A stretch of 64,000 bases of DNA from Pseudomaricurvus sp. HS19 (GCF_009857815.1 NZ_WVVW01000001.1:1364001-1428000), one strand, 5' to 3'. Positions 45,327-55,227 are shown, counted from the stretch's first letter. Notes: generated from the letters alone by a model not told the origin. Translations and numbers: made by a program.

Positions 45327-46000
45327 TGACAGCGTCGGCTTACCTCACCAACAGATCAGCCACACACGCCACGGACAGAGGCTTTACCCTGCTGGAAGTC
45401 ATGGTTGCACTCGGCATCTTTGCCATCCTCAGTCTCGCCTCCTGGAAACTGTTGTCGCAAGAGCTGGACAACCAGCGCCGCCTGCAATCCCACAGCGAAT
45501 CACTTAACCACTGGCGGCGGGCCATGGGTCGGCTGACCGAAGACCTGCAACAGGTAAGCGAGCGCTCAATCCGGCTGGAGTACGGCGAGCGACAGGCAGC
45601 GCTGGTTGGCGACAGCGATGCCCTGACCTTTACCCGGCGCGGCTGGAGCAACCCCTTGCAGCTGCCCCGCAGCGACCTGCAACGGGTCAGCTATCAACTG
45701 GAGTGGATTGACGGCCAACGCTGGCTGACCCGCCACTTCTGGCCACAACTGGACCGCGCCCCCGGCAGCGAGGCGGTGAGCCAGCGCCTGCTGCCGGATA
45801 TCGAGCAGTTGCAGCTGCGCTACTTCGACACCCGGCAACAGCGTTGGCTGCCACAATGGGATGCTCGGCAGAACGCCAACAGCGCCCTGCCCCAGGCGAT
45901 AGAGATCACCCTCCACAGTGTTGCCATGGGCGAGGTAAGCCGGGTCGTCACCCTGCGCCCCGGACCCGTGTCTGCTGCCAGCAGCGGGAGTGCCCCATGA
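45326..46000 (+). CDS. gspJ: Type II secretion minor pseudopilin GspJ
   Basis: The 224-residue pseudopilin has a longer leader (about 20 residues) before FTLLEVMVALGIFAILSLAS with Glu at +5. The body has RRAMGRLTEDLQQVSERSIR and QRVSYQLEWIDGQRWL typical of GspJ. It forms the pseudopilus tip with GspI and GspK. Start ATG 45326 overlaps the gspI stop. Confidence 0.94.
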   Translation: MTASAYLTNRSATHATDRGFTLLEVMVALGIFAILSLASWKLLSQELDNQRRLQSHSESLNHWRRAMGRLTEDLQQVSERSIRLEYGERQAALVGDSDALTFTRRGWSNPLQLPRSDLQRVSYQLEWIDGQRWLTRHFWPQLDRAPGSEAVSQRLLPDIEQLQLRYFDTRQQRWLPQWDARQNANSALPQAIEITLHSVAMGEVSRVVTLRPGPVSAASSGSAP

Positions 46001-47043
46001 GCGTGACGGCTTGCGGCAAATCCCAGCGCGGGGTAGCGCTGATCAGCATGCTGCTGGTGTTTACGCTGGTGGTGCTTTTGGTAGCAGGCGTAGTGACCCG
46101 CAGCAGCTTTGATATCCGCCGCACCAGCCAGCAACTGCAACGCGAACAGGCCTGGCAATACGCCCTCGGCGCCGAAGCACTGGCGCGGCAGATACTCCAT
46201 CAGGACTGGCAGGATGACCAGCAACAACAGGACGGCGACAGCCTGGCAGAACCCTGGGCGCAGCCACGCCGCTTCGAGCCCGACGACGGCGAGATGCGCA
46301 TGGTGGTTGAAGACCTGCAGGGACGCTTTAACCTCAACAGCCTGGTAAACGCTGGCGGCAATGCCAATGCAACCCGGGGAGCCGTCTGGCAACGGCTGTT
46401 GCTTCTGCTGGGTGTCAGCGGCGATACCGGCGCCCTCACAGATTGGCTGGATCGGGACACCACCCCCACCGCCAGCAACAGCGAAGACAGCTTTTTCCTC
46501 AGCCAGTCCCCCGCCTATCGCAGTGCCGACGGCGCGCTGGATTCGGTGCTGGAACTGCAGGCACTGCGCCAGTTTGATCAATCACAACTGGCAGCGCTGT
46601 TGCCACATGTAGCCGACCTGCCCCCGGCCACCAGCGCCATTAACCCCAATACTGCCAGCGCCGAGGTGCTCTCCAGCCTTAACCCGCGACTGGACGGCAC
46701 GGCGCTGGTGGCGGCACGCAATAACAATGACGGCTTCAAGAACGTCGCCGAGTTGCTGCAACACCCGGTCACCGCCGGGGTGGAGCTGGACCCGCAACTG
46801 TTTACCGTGCAGAGCGAATATTTTCTGGTGTGGGTAGTGGCCCGCTACCAACAGCAGCACGTTTACCTGCGCTCACTGTTGCATCGGGACCCGGCCACCG
46901 GCGCCCTGCAACTGCTGTGGCGCAACCGGCAGCCACCCTCCAACGTCCACAACCCGCTACAGGCCGCCAGCGGCTATTACAGCGCCGCCATTGGCAATGA
47001 AAGTGGCAAAGGCAACCATCAGCAGGAATACCGTTCACCATGA
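45997..47043 (+). CDS. gspK: Type II secretion minor pseudopilin GspK
   Basis: The 348-residue large minor pseudopilin has a leader ending QRG before VALISMLLVFTLVVLLVAG. As usual for GspK, the Glu at +5 is absent. The large domain includes EDLQGRFNLNSLVN, LTDWLDRDTTPTAS and the NPNTASAEVLSSL helical repeat. It caps the pseudopilus. ATG 45997 overlaps the gspJ stop by 4 bases; the longer upstream frame lies in gspJ. Confidence 0.94.
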   Translation: MSVTACGKSQRGVALISMLLVFTLVVLLVAGVVTRSSFDIRRTSQQLQREQAWQYALGAEALARQILHQDWQDDQQQQDGDSLAEPWAQPRRFEPDDGEMRMVVEDLQGRFNLNSLVNAGGNANATRGAVWQRLLLLLGVSGDTGALTDWLDRDTTPTASNSEDSFFLSQSPAYRSADGALDSVLELQALRQFDQSQLAALLPHVADLPPATSAINPNTASAEVLSSLNPRLDGTALVAARNNNDGFKNVAELLQHPVTAGVELDPQLFTVQSEYFLVWVVARYQQQHVYLRSLLHRDPATGALQLLWRNRQPPSNVHNPLQAASGYYSAAIGNESGKGNHQQEYRSP

Positions 47044-48371
47044 GCAGCACACGCTATCTTCACCTCCGGCAGCTGCCAGAGAACCTGGCCGACAACCCAA
47101 ACGGGCTTCTGCTTGCCTGCAGCGAGTCTCTGTCGGGGCCATTGTCGGGGCCATGGCAACAGCTCACACTGGAAACACTGTCCGAACAGCACAGCGACCC
47201 ATCGTTGCAGTGGTTGCTGTTTATCCCGGGCCAGCTGGTGCTCTCCACCACGCTGCAGGTACCTGCCAAACAGCAGCGTCACCTCACCCGCATCCTGCCA
47301 TTCCTGTGTGAAGAGTCACTGGCCTGCGACCCCGCTGACGTTCACATCAGTGCCGGGCGTCCGCAGGGCAGCGCGGTGCCGGTGCGCATCATGGATCGGC
47401 AGCTGCTGACCACATTGCTGGCACTGTTGCGTCAGCACGGTATCGAACTGGCGGGACTCTACAGTGAAAGCGAACTGCTGGCGGCCAGCGTACAACCGCC
47501 ACACGCCCTGCTGTGGCTGGCTGATAACGCCTGCCACTGGTTGCATGAAGGCAACGTCCTCACCACCGCCGCTGCCAATGCCCCCCCGCTGTTGCAACAA
47601 CTGCTGACCGAATCGCCCGGGACAACCGATAACGAGCGGCAACTGCGGGTGATCAGTAATAGCACCCTGCAACACCCGGTGACGGAGCAGCTCAACCTGC
47701 TGCGGAGCTCCGGCTGGCAGGTGCAGGAATCCATCATTGCGGCTGAGCTCCCGTCGCTGCTGCCACGAGTGCCTGCCTGTGCAGACACAGGCGGCAGTGA
47801 TAGCGATACGGACAAAACAACGTCGGGTATCGAGCAAAACCTTTCGGCCTCATCAGCGATTAACCTGCTGAGTGGCGCTTTTGCACCACCACGCCGACAC
47901 TCGCAAGGCCCACTACCCCTGCGGGCACTGGCCACCGCCGCAGCGCTACTGCTGACCCTGACCTGCGCTTACCAGCTGGTGAGCGGTTGGTACCTGCACC
48001 ATCGCGCGGCGCAGTTTGCCCAGCAGAGCGAAGCGCTCTACCGGGAGTACTTCCCAGCCGACCAGCGCATTATCGACATCCGCCGCCAGACCGAGTCCCA
48101 TTTGCGCTCGGCCAACACCACCGGCAGCGGTAGCTTCTTCCAACTGCTGGATGGCGTACGCCGCAGCTGGGATACCCACGGCGATCAGGTCAACCTGCGC
48201 ACGCTGCTCTATCAGCGCCAACGCCAGGAAATGTTGCTGGATGTGGAGGCAGCATCCATTGCGCAACTGGATCAGCTGCAACAGAGCCTGGGTAGCCGGG
48301 CAGAGTTACTCTCGGCCATCGAAGTGGAACAGAATGGCGTCCGCGGACGCATCCGGATGAGCGGGGAGTAG
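47040..48371 (+). CDS. gspL: Type II secretion system protein GspL
   Basis: The 443-residue platform protein has a cytoplasmic actin-like domain (about 1-270; LTRILPFLCEESLACDPADVH), a membrane segment near 300-318 (ALATAAALLLTLTCAYQLV) and a periplasmic ferredoxin-like domain near the end. It binds GspE and GspM. Its start overlaps the gspK stop by 4 bases. Confidence 0.93.
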   Translation: MSSTRYLHLRQLPENLADNPNGLLLACSESLSGPLSGPWQQLTLETLSEQHSDPSLQWLLFIPGQLVLSTTLQVPAKQQRHLTRILPFLCEESLACDPADVHISAGRPQGSAVPVRIMDRQLLTTLLALLRQHGIELAGLYSESELLAASVQPPHALLWLADNACHWLHEGNVLTTAAANAPPLLQQLLTESPGTTDNERQLRVISNSTLQHPVTEQLNLLRSSGWQVQESIIAAELPSLLPRVPACADTGGSDSDTDKTTSGIEQNLSASSAINLLSGAFAPPRRHSQGPLPLRALATAAALLLTLTCAYQLVSGWYLHHRAAQFAQQSEALYREYFPADQRIIDIRRQTESHLRSANTTGSGSFFQLLDGVRRSWDTHGDQVNLRTLLYQRQRQEMLLDVEAASIAQLDQLQQSLGSRAELLSAIEVEQNGVRGRIRMSGE

Positions 48372-48376
48372 ATACC

Positions 48377-48892
48377 ATGTTGAAACCAGTAGTGTTGCGC
48401 CTCCACGCCCTTTGGCAGCCACTCCCCCAACGGGATCGCACCGCCCTTGCCGGGCTGGCGCTGTTCGCGGCCGGGCTGTTGCTGGTCTTCGGGGTGTGGC
48501 TGCCCATCACCCACTTTCACCAGCAGGCCCGTGCGGAGTTTGACAGCCAGCACTCACTCTATCAGTGGCTGCAGAGTCAGGAAGCCATACTCCGTCCGTT
48601 GCAGGCATCCCGCGCCGCCAACAAACCTGCAACCAGTAACAGCCCTCCACTGACTATCGTTAACACCAGCGCCAGAGAGTTGTCGCTGACCATCAAACGG
48701 CTTCAACCGGAAGCCAACGGCGACCTGCGGTTGTGGTTGGAGAACGTCACCTTCGATGCCGGCTTGCACTGGCTGTACCAGCTCGAGAGCCAGGGGTTGA
48801 CCATCAAGGATCTGCAGGCCGACCGCCAGCAAACCGGGGTAGTCAACTTGCAGCTCACCTTGCAAACCAACAAATCGGCCGCCACCTACTGA
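48377..48892 (+). CDS. gspM: Type II secretion system protein GspM
   Basis: The 171-residue protein has one membrane segment (about 22-42, LAGLALFAAGLLLVFGVWLP) and a periplasmic coiled and ferredoxin-like domain with FDAGLHWLYQLESQGLTIKD, the usual GspM motif. It follows gspL by 5 bases and closes the operon. A gspN gene does not follow. Confidence 0.93.
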   Translation: MLKPVVLRLHALWQPLPQRDRTALAGLALFAAGLLLVFGVWLPITHFHQQARAEFDSQHSLYQWLQSQEAILRPLQASRAANKPATSNSPPLTIVNTSARELSLTIKRLQPEANGDLRLWLENVTFDAGLHWLYQLESQGLTIKDLQADRQQTGVVNLQLTLQTNKSAATY

Positions 48893-49120
48893 CCATTTTG
48901 CCAACCAGAGCAACTATCCGGTCCCCGTAAGATGCTGCCGACGGCTCATTGCTGATGTTAGTATGATTAACAAAGGGCACTGACAGGCATGGCGAATGTT
49001 GAGAATCATCTGCATTCGGGCCTCCCCTACTCAATTGATCCCACGGGTCTTCCCCTGTCGGTGAACGCGCTCACCGGTTCCAGGGTTGTGTAAGGCAGTT
49101 GGCAGTACGGATTTGGCAAT

Positions 49121-51640
49121 ATGCAGGTAGACATCATTTCACTACAGGGTGGTGAATCCCCCGACCTGAGCGTCATCAATCGCTTTCAGGCATTTGACTC
49201 TATCCTTATCCAGGTCTTCTCATCCCTGCCCCGGCAAGAGCAGTTAATTGAAGTGCTCGACCTGCTGGCAGAACGGTTACCCCAGGCGGTCATTGTCGGC
49301 GCCTCCAGCGATGCCGTCGTCACCAACTCCACCATCCTCGACTACGGTTCTCTCAACCTGACCATCATCGGCTTTGAGAGCACCACACTGAAGTTCGCCT
49401 ACCTGGAAAATGCCCCTGACAGCCATAGCGCCGGCGAGCTGCTGGCCCGCGAGCTGGGGGCGGAGAACGCCCGCCTGTTCATCACCTTCTGCGATGCCGA
49501 ATCCATCAATGGCGAGGAGTACATCAAGGGTATCCATGCCGTTGCGCCCGACGTTTTAATCGCAGGCGGTGTGGCAGCCACGCCGACCTTTACCGATACC
49601 TTTGTGGTGGCGGGCACCCGCGTAATTCCCAACGGCGCGGTCATGATCAGCCTCAGCTCGGACAGCCTGCAGGTCTATACCGACCAGTCCTTCGGCTGGC
49701 AACCGGTCGGCCAGGAGTATGTGGTTACCAAAGCGACCGCCAACCGGGTGGATGAGATCTCCTACCAGACCCCCGCCGCCCTCTTCCGGCACTACCTGGG
49801 TGATGGCGTGGTGGACGCCATGCCCGGCGCCGGCTCGGCCTTCCCGCTGATGCTGAAACGGGGTAACGACCTGATCGCCCGGGGCATTATTGGAGTGGAG
49901 GGTGAATCGTTTGTGGTGTCGGGCAATATCTGCGAAGGGGACAGCGTCTATATCGGCTATGGCAACCCCAAAGCCATCGCCAACGAAAACCTGCTGACAG
50001 ACCGCTTGCGGCAGAACTTCAGCCAGCCCGATATTATCTTTGCCTACTACTGCATCGGCCGAAAACTTTTTCTCCCCCGTAATGTGGTGGAGTATGAGAT
50101 CGACAAGCTTGGCACCGTAGCCCCGACAGCGGGCCTGTTTACCCTGGGTGAGTTTTATACCCGGGATCAGCCACACTTGCTGAACTTCAGTTCAACCATC
50201 GTCTCGCTGCGGGAAGGCGCAAACCATCAGGAATACGTAGCTACCGGCGAGCGCCTTGAGCCCCCCATGCCGGACGTGTATGAGCTGGTGGCCGACGGCC
50301 TGTTTACCTTTATCGATGTGCGTACCAGGGAGCTGTCCAGCCTCGCCTATTACGATGACCTCACCGGCCTGCCCAACCACCGGTCGTTTAACAATGTCCT
50401 AAGTGACGCTATTGCCCGGGCCAGCATCAAAGCTACCCAGTGCGCGGTTCTGGTCATCGGTATCAACAAGTTCAGCCAGGCCCATGAACGGGGCGGCCAC
50501 CAGGCGGGCGATGCCCTATTGCAAAGTGCCGCCAGGGCCCTGCACGAAGCCATCGGCGAGCAATGCGTACTGGCGCGACTGGAACACAGCAAGTTCATTG
50601 CCCTGCTGGAAAACATAACCTCCCTGCAGGACATTCAGGGCGTGATCGACCGGGTGGCCACCTTGCTGTCGGAGCCCATTAATGTAGGCAGCTCGGGCAA
50701 AAACAAATTTTACCTGTCCGTCAATATCGGCGCCGCTGCCTACCCGGATAACGGCCAGGATGCAGACACCATCATCAAGCATGCCACCATTTGCCACGGG
50801 GCCATCCGCGATGAGAGCAAGAACAACTTCAAGTTCTTCTCCCCCGCCATGCTGGATGACATTACCCGCCGCAGCCTGATTGAAGATGGTATGCGCGAAG
50901 CGCTGGAAGACGACCAGTTCCATCTCTGCTATCAGCCCAAGATTGACATAAAAACCGGTGAGCTGACCGGTGCAGAAGCGCTGATCCGCTGGGATCACCC
51001 AACCCTGGGCCCCATCCCTCCCACAGAATTTATCCCTGTGGCAGAAGAGTGCGGGCTGATAGAACTGCTGGGCACCTGGGTACTGCTGGAAGCCTGCCGA
51101 CAGGCCAAGGTTTGGCAAGACGCCTATAAGGCCGGGTTAAAGATTGCCGTCAACCTTTCCGCCCGGCAACTGGACAGCAAATTCCTCTACCAGAAAGTGA
51201 TGCAGGTGATCGATGCCACCGGCCTGCCGCCGGAGCTGCTGGAGCTGGAAGTCACGGAGTCCATGCTGCTCAACAATATCGAGCAGACCATCGAGTGTTT
51301 CGATAACCTCAGGCGCCACGGCATCACCATCTCGCTGGACGATTTCGGCACCGGCTATTCATCACTCTCGTACCTGAAGCGGCTGCCGGTTGAACACCTC
51401 AAAATCGACCGTTCCTTTATCAGCGAACTGGAACAGAATGAGAATGATGCATCCATTGTGTCGGCCATCATCCTCATGGGGCACATCCTCGGGCTGCGTA
51501 TTATCGCCGAAGGTGTGGAGAATGAAGTGCAGTTAAACCTGCTGAAGCAGAACGGTTGCGATGAGTTCCAGGGCTACCTCTACAGCCCCCCGATTCGGCC
51601 GGAAGCGTTCGAAGCCTTTATCAAAAACAACAGGGCGTGA
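49121..51640 (+). CDS. FIST-GGDEF-EAL sensory protein (likely c-di-GMP phosphodiesterase)
   Basis: The 839-residue protein has an N-terminal FIST sensor (about 25-225), a FIST C domain (about 230-380), a GGDEF domain (about 415-570) and an EAL domain (about 585-835). The cyclase motif is degraded: LARLEHSKF stands where RLGGDEF is expected. The EAL site looks complete (GAEALIRW, NLSARQL, EVTESML, DDFGTGYSSLSYLKR, LKIDRSFI and AEGVE). It is therefore probably a c-di-GMP hydrolase with GTP-sensing or structural GGDEF. FIST domains are thought to bind small ligands such as amino acids. No membrane segment is seen. It follows the gsp operon by 228 bases. Confidence 0.88.
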   Translation: MQVDIISLQGGESPDLSVINRFQAFDSILIQVFSSLPRQEQLIEVLDLLAERLPQAVIVGASSDAVVTNSTILDYGSLNLTIIGFESTTLKFAYLENAPDSHSAGELLARELGAENARLFITFCDAESINGEEYIKGIHAVAPDVLIAGGVAATPTFTDTFVVAGTRVIPNGAVMISLSSDSLQVYTDQSFGWQPVGQEYVVTKATANRVDEISYQTPAALFRHYLGDGVVDAMPGAGSAFPLMLKRGNDLIARGIIGVEGESFVVSGNICEGDSVYIGYGNPKAIANENLLTDRLRQNFSQPDIIFAYYCIGRKLFLPRNVVEYEIDKLGTVAPTAGLFTLGEFYTRDQPHLLNFSSTIVSLREGANHQEYVATGERLEPPMPDVYELVADGLFTFIDVRTRELSSLAYYDDLTGLPNHRSFNNVLSDAIARASIKATQCAVLVIGINKFSQAHERGGHQAGDALLQSAARALHEAIGEQCVLARLEHSKFIALLENITSLQDIQGVIDRVATLLSEPINVGSSGKNKFYLSVNIGAAAYPDNGQDADTIIKHATICHGAIRDESKNNFKFFSPAMLDDITRRSLIEDGMREALEDDQFHLCYQPKIDIKTGELTGAEALIRWDHPTLGPIPPTEFIPVAEECGLIELLGTWVLLEACRQAKVWQDAYKAGLKIAVNLSARQLDSKFLYQKVMQVIDATGLPPELLELEVTESMLLNNIEQTIECFDNLRRHGITISLDDFGTGYSSLSYLKRLPVEHLKIDRSFISELEQNENDASIVSAIILMGHILGLRIIAEGVENEVQLNLLKQNGCDEFQGYLYSPPIRPEAFEAFIKNNRA

Positions 51641-51732
51641 GTGTTGCAGGAAAGGGGATATCAACGGGCCCGCAAGGCGGATAGGGGTAATAACTTTACC
51701 GGGATTGGCCAATGCAACGGCAATCGGCAGAC

Positions 51733-52674
51733 TTACCCTTCCACCGGCTCGTCACTGATCTCATAGAGATGAAAGTCGTTTTTCCCTGACTCTTTCACCC
51801 GGTACAACGCCAGGTCAGCACAATGCATCAGGCCATCCACATCGCTGGCATTGTCCGGGGCCACGGCGATACCAATACTGATGCGCAAATTCAGCATTGT
51901 CTTATCACCCAGCGCAATCGGTTGCTGATTGGCCTCCAGTATCCGATTTGCCAATTCAGCCAGGTCATGGGGCAGGTTAACCGGGTCCTGGATAAGCACA
52001 GCGAACTCGTCCCCCCCCAGCCGGGCCACCCGATCGATACTGCGTACGGACTGCTTCAGGCGCCGGGCCACTTCCGCCAGCACCCTGTCCCCCTGCAGAT
52101 GGCCATAACTGTCATTGATGCTCTTGAAGTCATCCAGGTCGATCATCATCAGGGCCACCCGCCGGTTACCCTCTGACAGTTGCGCGATCGCTGTCTCGAT
52201 GTTGTGCATAAACGAGAAGCGATTGTCGATCTGCGTCACCGTATCGGTATGGGCCAACCTGCGGTACTTGAGCTCTACCTTCTTGCGCTCGGTAATATCG
52301 AGGATGACCCCCACCAGGCCGGACAGGTTTTCGGTAAGGGCATTAAAGGTGGCCTTATGGAACATAACGTCCCGCAAAGAACCGTCGGCGTACCTTACCT
52401 GGGCTTCATAGATCTGCTCGCCATTGTTATCGAGCAATACCTGATCAGCTTCGGCATAGACACGAGCCAGCTCAGGGCTGAACAGCTCAAAGACCGTACG
52501 CCCCACCAGCTTCTGGCGGGTAAGGCCTATGTACTCTTCAAAGGCTTTATTGCAGCCGAGATAGCGCCCATCGATGTCCTTGTAGAAGATCGGCGCTGGC
52601 ACGGCGTTAATAACCGCCTGCAGCAAGGTCTGTTCGGTTTTGGCATACCGAATTATTGATGAGTTATCCGCCAT
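51733..52674 (-). CDS. PAS-GGDEF diguanylate cyclase
   Basis: The 313-residue protein has a PAS domain (about 15-135; ILDITERKKVELKYRRL linker) and a GGDEF domain (about 145-305). RLGGDEF is intact, and RSID five residues upstream gives a complete I-site. It should make c-di-GMP in response to a cytoplasmic signal. It is convergent with the FIST-GGDEF-EAL gene, so opposing activities are encoded side by side. Confidence 0.9.
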   Translation of the reverse strand: MADNSSIIRYAKTEQTLLQAVINAVPAPIFYKDIDGRYLGCNKAFEEYIGLTRQKLVGRTVFELFSPELARVYAEADQVLLDNNGEQIYEAQVRYADGSLRDVMFHKATFNALTENLSGLVGVILDITERKKVELKYRRLAHTDTVTQIDNRFSFMHNIETAIAQLSEGNRRVALMMIDLDDFKSINDSYGHLQGDRVLAEVARRLKQSVRSIDRVARLGGDEFAVLIQDPVNLPHDLAELANRILEANQQPIALGDKTMLNLRISIGIAVAPDNASDVDGLMHCADLALYRVKESGKNDFHLYEISDEPVEG

Positions 52675-52884
52675 GAATACGCCGCAAACGTCACTGTTCC
52701 GGGTTGAGATGGGTGATGGTTGATCAAATTGGTCGCGCAGTATAAAGCATCAGGAGCGGAAAGGTGTGATAGCTGAATCAATCTTTACCGTTGGCCTGAG
52801 CCTTCAGGAGAGTGAGGCACTAAATGGCAGCAAGCGGGCTATCGGTGACGATACGGCAATGGCGTGCCCGGGGTAAGTAACCGT

Positions 52885-53331
52885 TTACTCAGCCGCCTCA
52901 CCAGTATTGGCAGCCTCATCCCCTGCCCCACCCACCCGCACAGACAACGCCTGAATCTGGGCCAGCTCGTCAGCCGTCAGCTCGCCATACGCCCTGGGGT
53001 AAGACCAACCATAACCCCACCTGAAACGGGTGGGCAGATACGGTGTCCCCCCAACCCGCACCCCGGCCAGCATCAGCACCGCAATCTGCGGCTCACCCAC
53101 CCGGGCCACACAGCTCTCCAGCGCCTTATCCGCCTCCAGCCGCTGCTCGTAGGTGCCGCCCTGCCAATAGGCATAATCGTGCTCATGGCAGCAGGACAGC
53201 CACAGTTCATTTTGCGCGAAGGTACCGTCGGGAAAGGCACTGCAGCCGTCGCTTGCGAAGGGTTGCAGTGTGTCAGCACTGACCAACATTGGTAGCAGGG
53301 CCAAGCCGGTGAAGAGCAGGCGTAATTTCAT
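52885..53331 (-). CDS. Secreted phospholipase A2-superfamily-like protein
   Basis: The 148-residue protein starts with a signal peptide (about 1-19, MLVSAD). The mature part shows SDGCSAFPDG (possible calcium loop), WLSCCHEHDYAYWQGG with the CCxxHD signature of phospholipases A2, and EADKALESC where a catalytic-type Asp and paired Cys would fall. This is suggestive of a small secreted phospholipase A2 fold with disulphides, and I infer no more. ATG 53331 is chosen for the signal peptide; there is no clear Shine-Dalgarno and the frame continues upstream to 53478. Confidence 0.6.
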   Translation of the reverse strand: MKLRLLFTGLALLPMLVSADTLQPFASDGCSAFPDGTFAQNELWLSCCHEHDYAYWQGGTYEQRLEADKALESCVARVGEPQIAVLMLAGVRVGGTPYLPTRFRWGYGWSYPRAYGELTADELAQIQALSVRVGGAGDEAANTGEAAE

Positions 53332-53505
53332 AAACAGAGTAGTGGCGAATACAATGGGCAGTTTCACAAGCGTCGCAGCATAATGGCCGGACAGAGGTTC
53401 AGGCAACCCACTGATCCCCACTCCTACCCGGTATCGAGCCCGGATTGAGTAAACTGGAGGAGCTGGCAAGCTACCCATAATTCAAAGAGACCGGAATTAG
53501 CCTGG

Positions 53506-53835
53506 ATGAGAAAGAGTGACAAAAAAATCGAAAACGCCATCAGGACGGTACTGACCGAGGCCTGTGAAATAGCGCAACAGCAATCCCCGGGATTTCAGTG
53601 GTTAACCCACTTCGTCAACTATGACCAATTTCCGGGTTCGTTATCTGTGGTGTGCGTTTACGACACCAACGCCAATTTGGATATGGCAGATCTGGACGGC
53701 ATGCGTACTCTGATCAAAGACAGCCTGGCATCTATTGATATCAAACTGAAAGATATTCGTCGGCAGGTCAGGTTTGATACTGAAGAGAATTGCGCGCTTG
53801 GGAATAATGGTAGGTGGGGTGAGCGTTTTGGATAG
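53506..53835 (+). CDS. Conserved hypothetical protein
   Basis: The 109-residue soluble protein begins MRKSDKKIENAIRTVLTEAC. Similar small proteins occur in marine gammaproteobacteria and are sometimes labelled Fis-like regulators without evidence. Features are GFQWLTHFVNY and SLSVVCVYDTNANLDM. No DNA-binding motif is seen. It is divergent from the PLA2-like gene. Confidence 0.65.
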   Translation: MRKSDKKIENAIRTVLTEACEIAQQQSPGFQWLTHFVNYDQFPGSLSVVCVYDTNANLDMADLDGMRTLIKDSLASIDIKLKDIRRQVRFDTEENCALGNNGRWGERFG

Positions 53836-53976
53836 TCTGTAGCGGGAGAAGCCAGATACCCAAATGCCTCAATCAAAGACTCTGACCTCATTGATCCCTC
53901 AAAATCACGCCATCCGCCTGTACTTGGCGCCACTCTTTCACGGGCATGGGACAGTGAGCGGCCCGATCTAAAAACC

Positions 53977-54519
53977 TCAGTTATCGAATATTTCGTAGAG
54001 AGTGCCACCTAACGCCTCATAAGCCGAGGAAGACCCTGCCTTTAACTTCTCAACAATTTCGTCCGCTGTTGGTACAACTGTTCCGCAAACCTTGGCCCTA
54101 TCTCCCGCCAGGTCTTCGCCATCCATCATGCTGGATAGCTCATCTAGATCTGTCATTGTGTCGCAAGCAAACTTAACATCCATAGCTGTTACACCCACGA
54201 TAAACGCCACACCAACGAACGGTATAGCCTCTGCCGGGATCGACGCTACATTAGCAGAAACAGCACGTACTGCTCGTTTTGAGATATTGTTGGAAACCTT
54301 TCTGGTCTTAGCAATAATCCGTTTCTGCTTTGCGACCTGACTCTTCAGAGCCTTGTTTTTACTGGTAGGGCTGCTTTTAAGAAACTCAGAAATTGGAAGC
54401 CGGTTCAACAACCCATACAGCGCATCATGTACCGCTGAGCTGGTCAGCGTAAGTACATTCGTTACAAGCAGGCCCAAAATCAGTATCGTGTTTAGCACTT
54501 TCCGTAATGCAGCAATCAT
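53977..54519 (-). CDS. Membrane-associated protein of unknown function
   Basis: The 180-residue protein has an N-terminal membrane segment (about 8-28, LNTILILGLLVTNVLTL), a basic middle part (KSQVAKQKRIIAKTRKVSNN) and a second hydrophobic hairpin (SIPAEAIPFVGVAFIVGVTA). The C-terminal part is acidic. ATG 54519 has AGGGGA upstream. Base composition is more AT-rich than the flanking core genes, and it lies in the patch beside tRNA-Leu. No family is recognised. Confidence 0.65.
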   Translation of the reverse strand: MIAALRKVLNTILILGLLVTNVLTLTSSAVHDALYGLLNRLPISEFLKSSPTSKNKALKSQVAKQKRIIAKTRKVSNNISKRAVRAVSANVASIPAEAIPFVGVAFIVGVTAMDVKFACDTMTDLDELSSMMDGEDLAGDRAKVCGTVVPTADEIVEKLKAGSSSAYEALGGTLYEIFDN

Positions 54520-54711
54520 AGAATCCCCTAAAAGACACCTTATAAATATCCCAGCAATTCCAAGACTATTGGCCGGGGCGACAACCATTCTGCCTGAGGC
54601 TGCCAAACATCCACGGCTGGTAAACTCTACTTATGCATTGAGCACTGGCAGAGTGGGTAACAAAGGATAAGAAGAGTTAGGGAAACACTATTAAACGCAT
54701 GGCTGATCCCT

Positions 54712-55080
54712 TCATTGATTAATAATTTGCTGAACTTTCCTTTTGGCCCAACCTTCGGCCAGATCCTTGGCAACGCTTACCACTGTACTGAAGCTGGCAT
54801 CTTTAAACTCAGATTTGATGGTGTTCCAGACTTGGCTTTGCCTGACCTCATCAATGAATTCATGACCTTCCCAGGTGAGCTTATGGATGTGCACAATGTC
54901 TGGAACTTCTGTCGTGTTGTGGAGGTAGCGCTGGAAGCTGCCGTCTAATAGTCCAGCTTCTATGAGTAACGCTTGGTGGTACCTGGTCTGCTCATCGGTC
55001 GCACCATCGATTCTGTCGGGATCAGCCCCCTCCTCTACCGCCAGCAATATGGATCGGATTATCTCCATGTCCCGCTTCAC
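54712..55080 (-). CDS. DUF2513 domain-containing protein
   Basis: The 122-residue soluble protein begins MKRDMEIIRSILLAVEEG and contains HKLTWEGHEFIDEVRQSQVWN, the typical DUF2513 pattern of a small winged-helix-like protein often found in phages and genomic islands. Function is unknown. It is 147 bases from tRNA-Leu on the same strand, consistent with an island remnant. Confidence 0.8.
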   Translation of the reverse strand: MKRDMEIIRSILLAVEEGADPDRIDGATDEQTRYHQALLIEAGLLDGSFQRYLHNTTEVPDIVHIHKLTWEGHEFIDEVRQSQVWNTIKSEFKDASFSTVVSVAKDLAEGWAKRKVQQIINQ

Positions 55081-55227
55081 ACTTCACTCCCTGAACGCAA
55101 GTTATGGTGGCAGACGCTTTTATACGTCATGCATCAAGTTATATCACACGGCGCGCGCGAGACGGCAATAAATGGAAAGGCTTAATGGGGGTTAGCGCTA
55201 TGACGAGCGTCATAGCGCTGAAGGAGA

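Noticed and set aside
53836-55227. A full integrative island with att sites at tRNA-Leu
   Set aside because: I found no second copy of the tRNA 3' end and no integrase, so only a possible remnant is reported.
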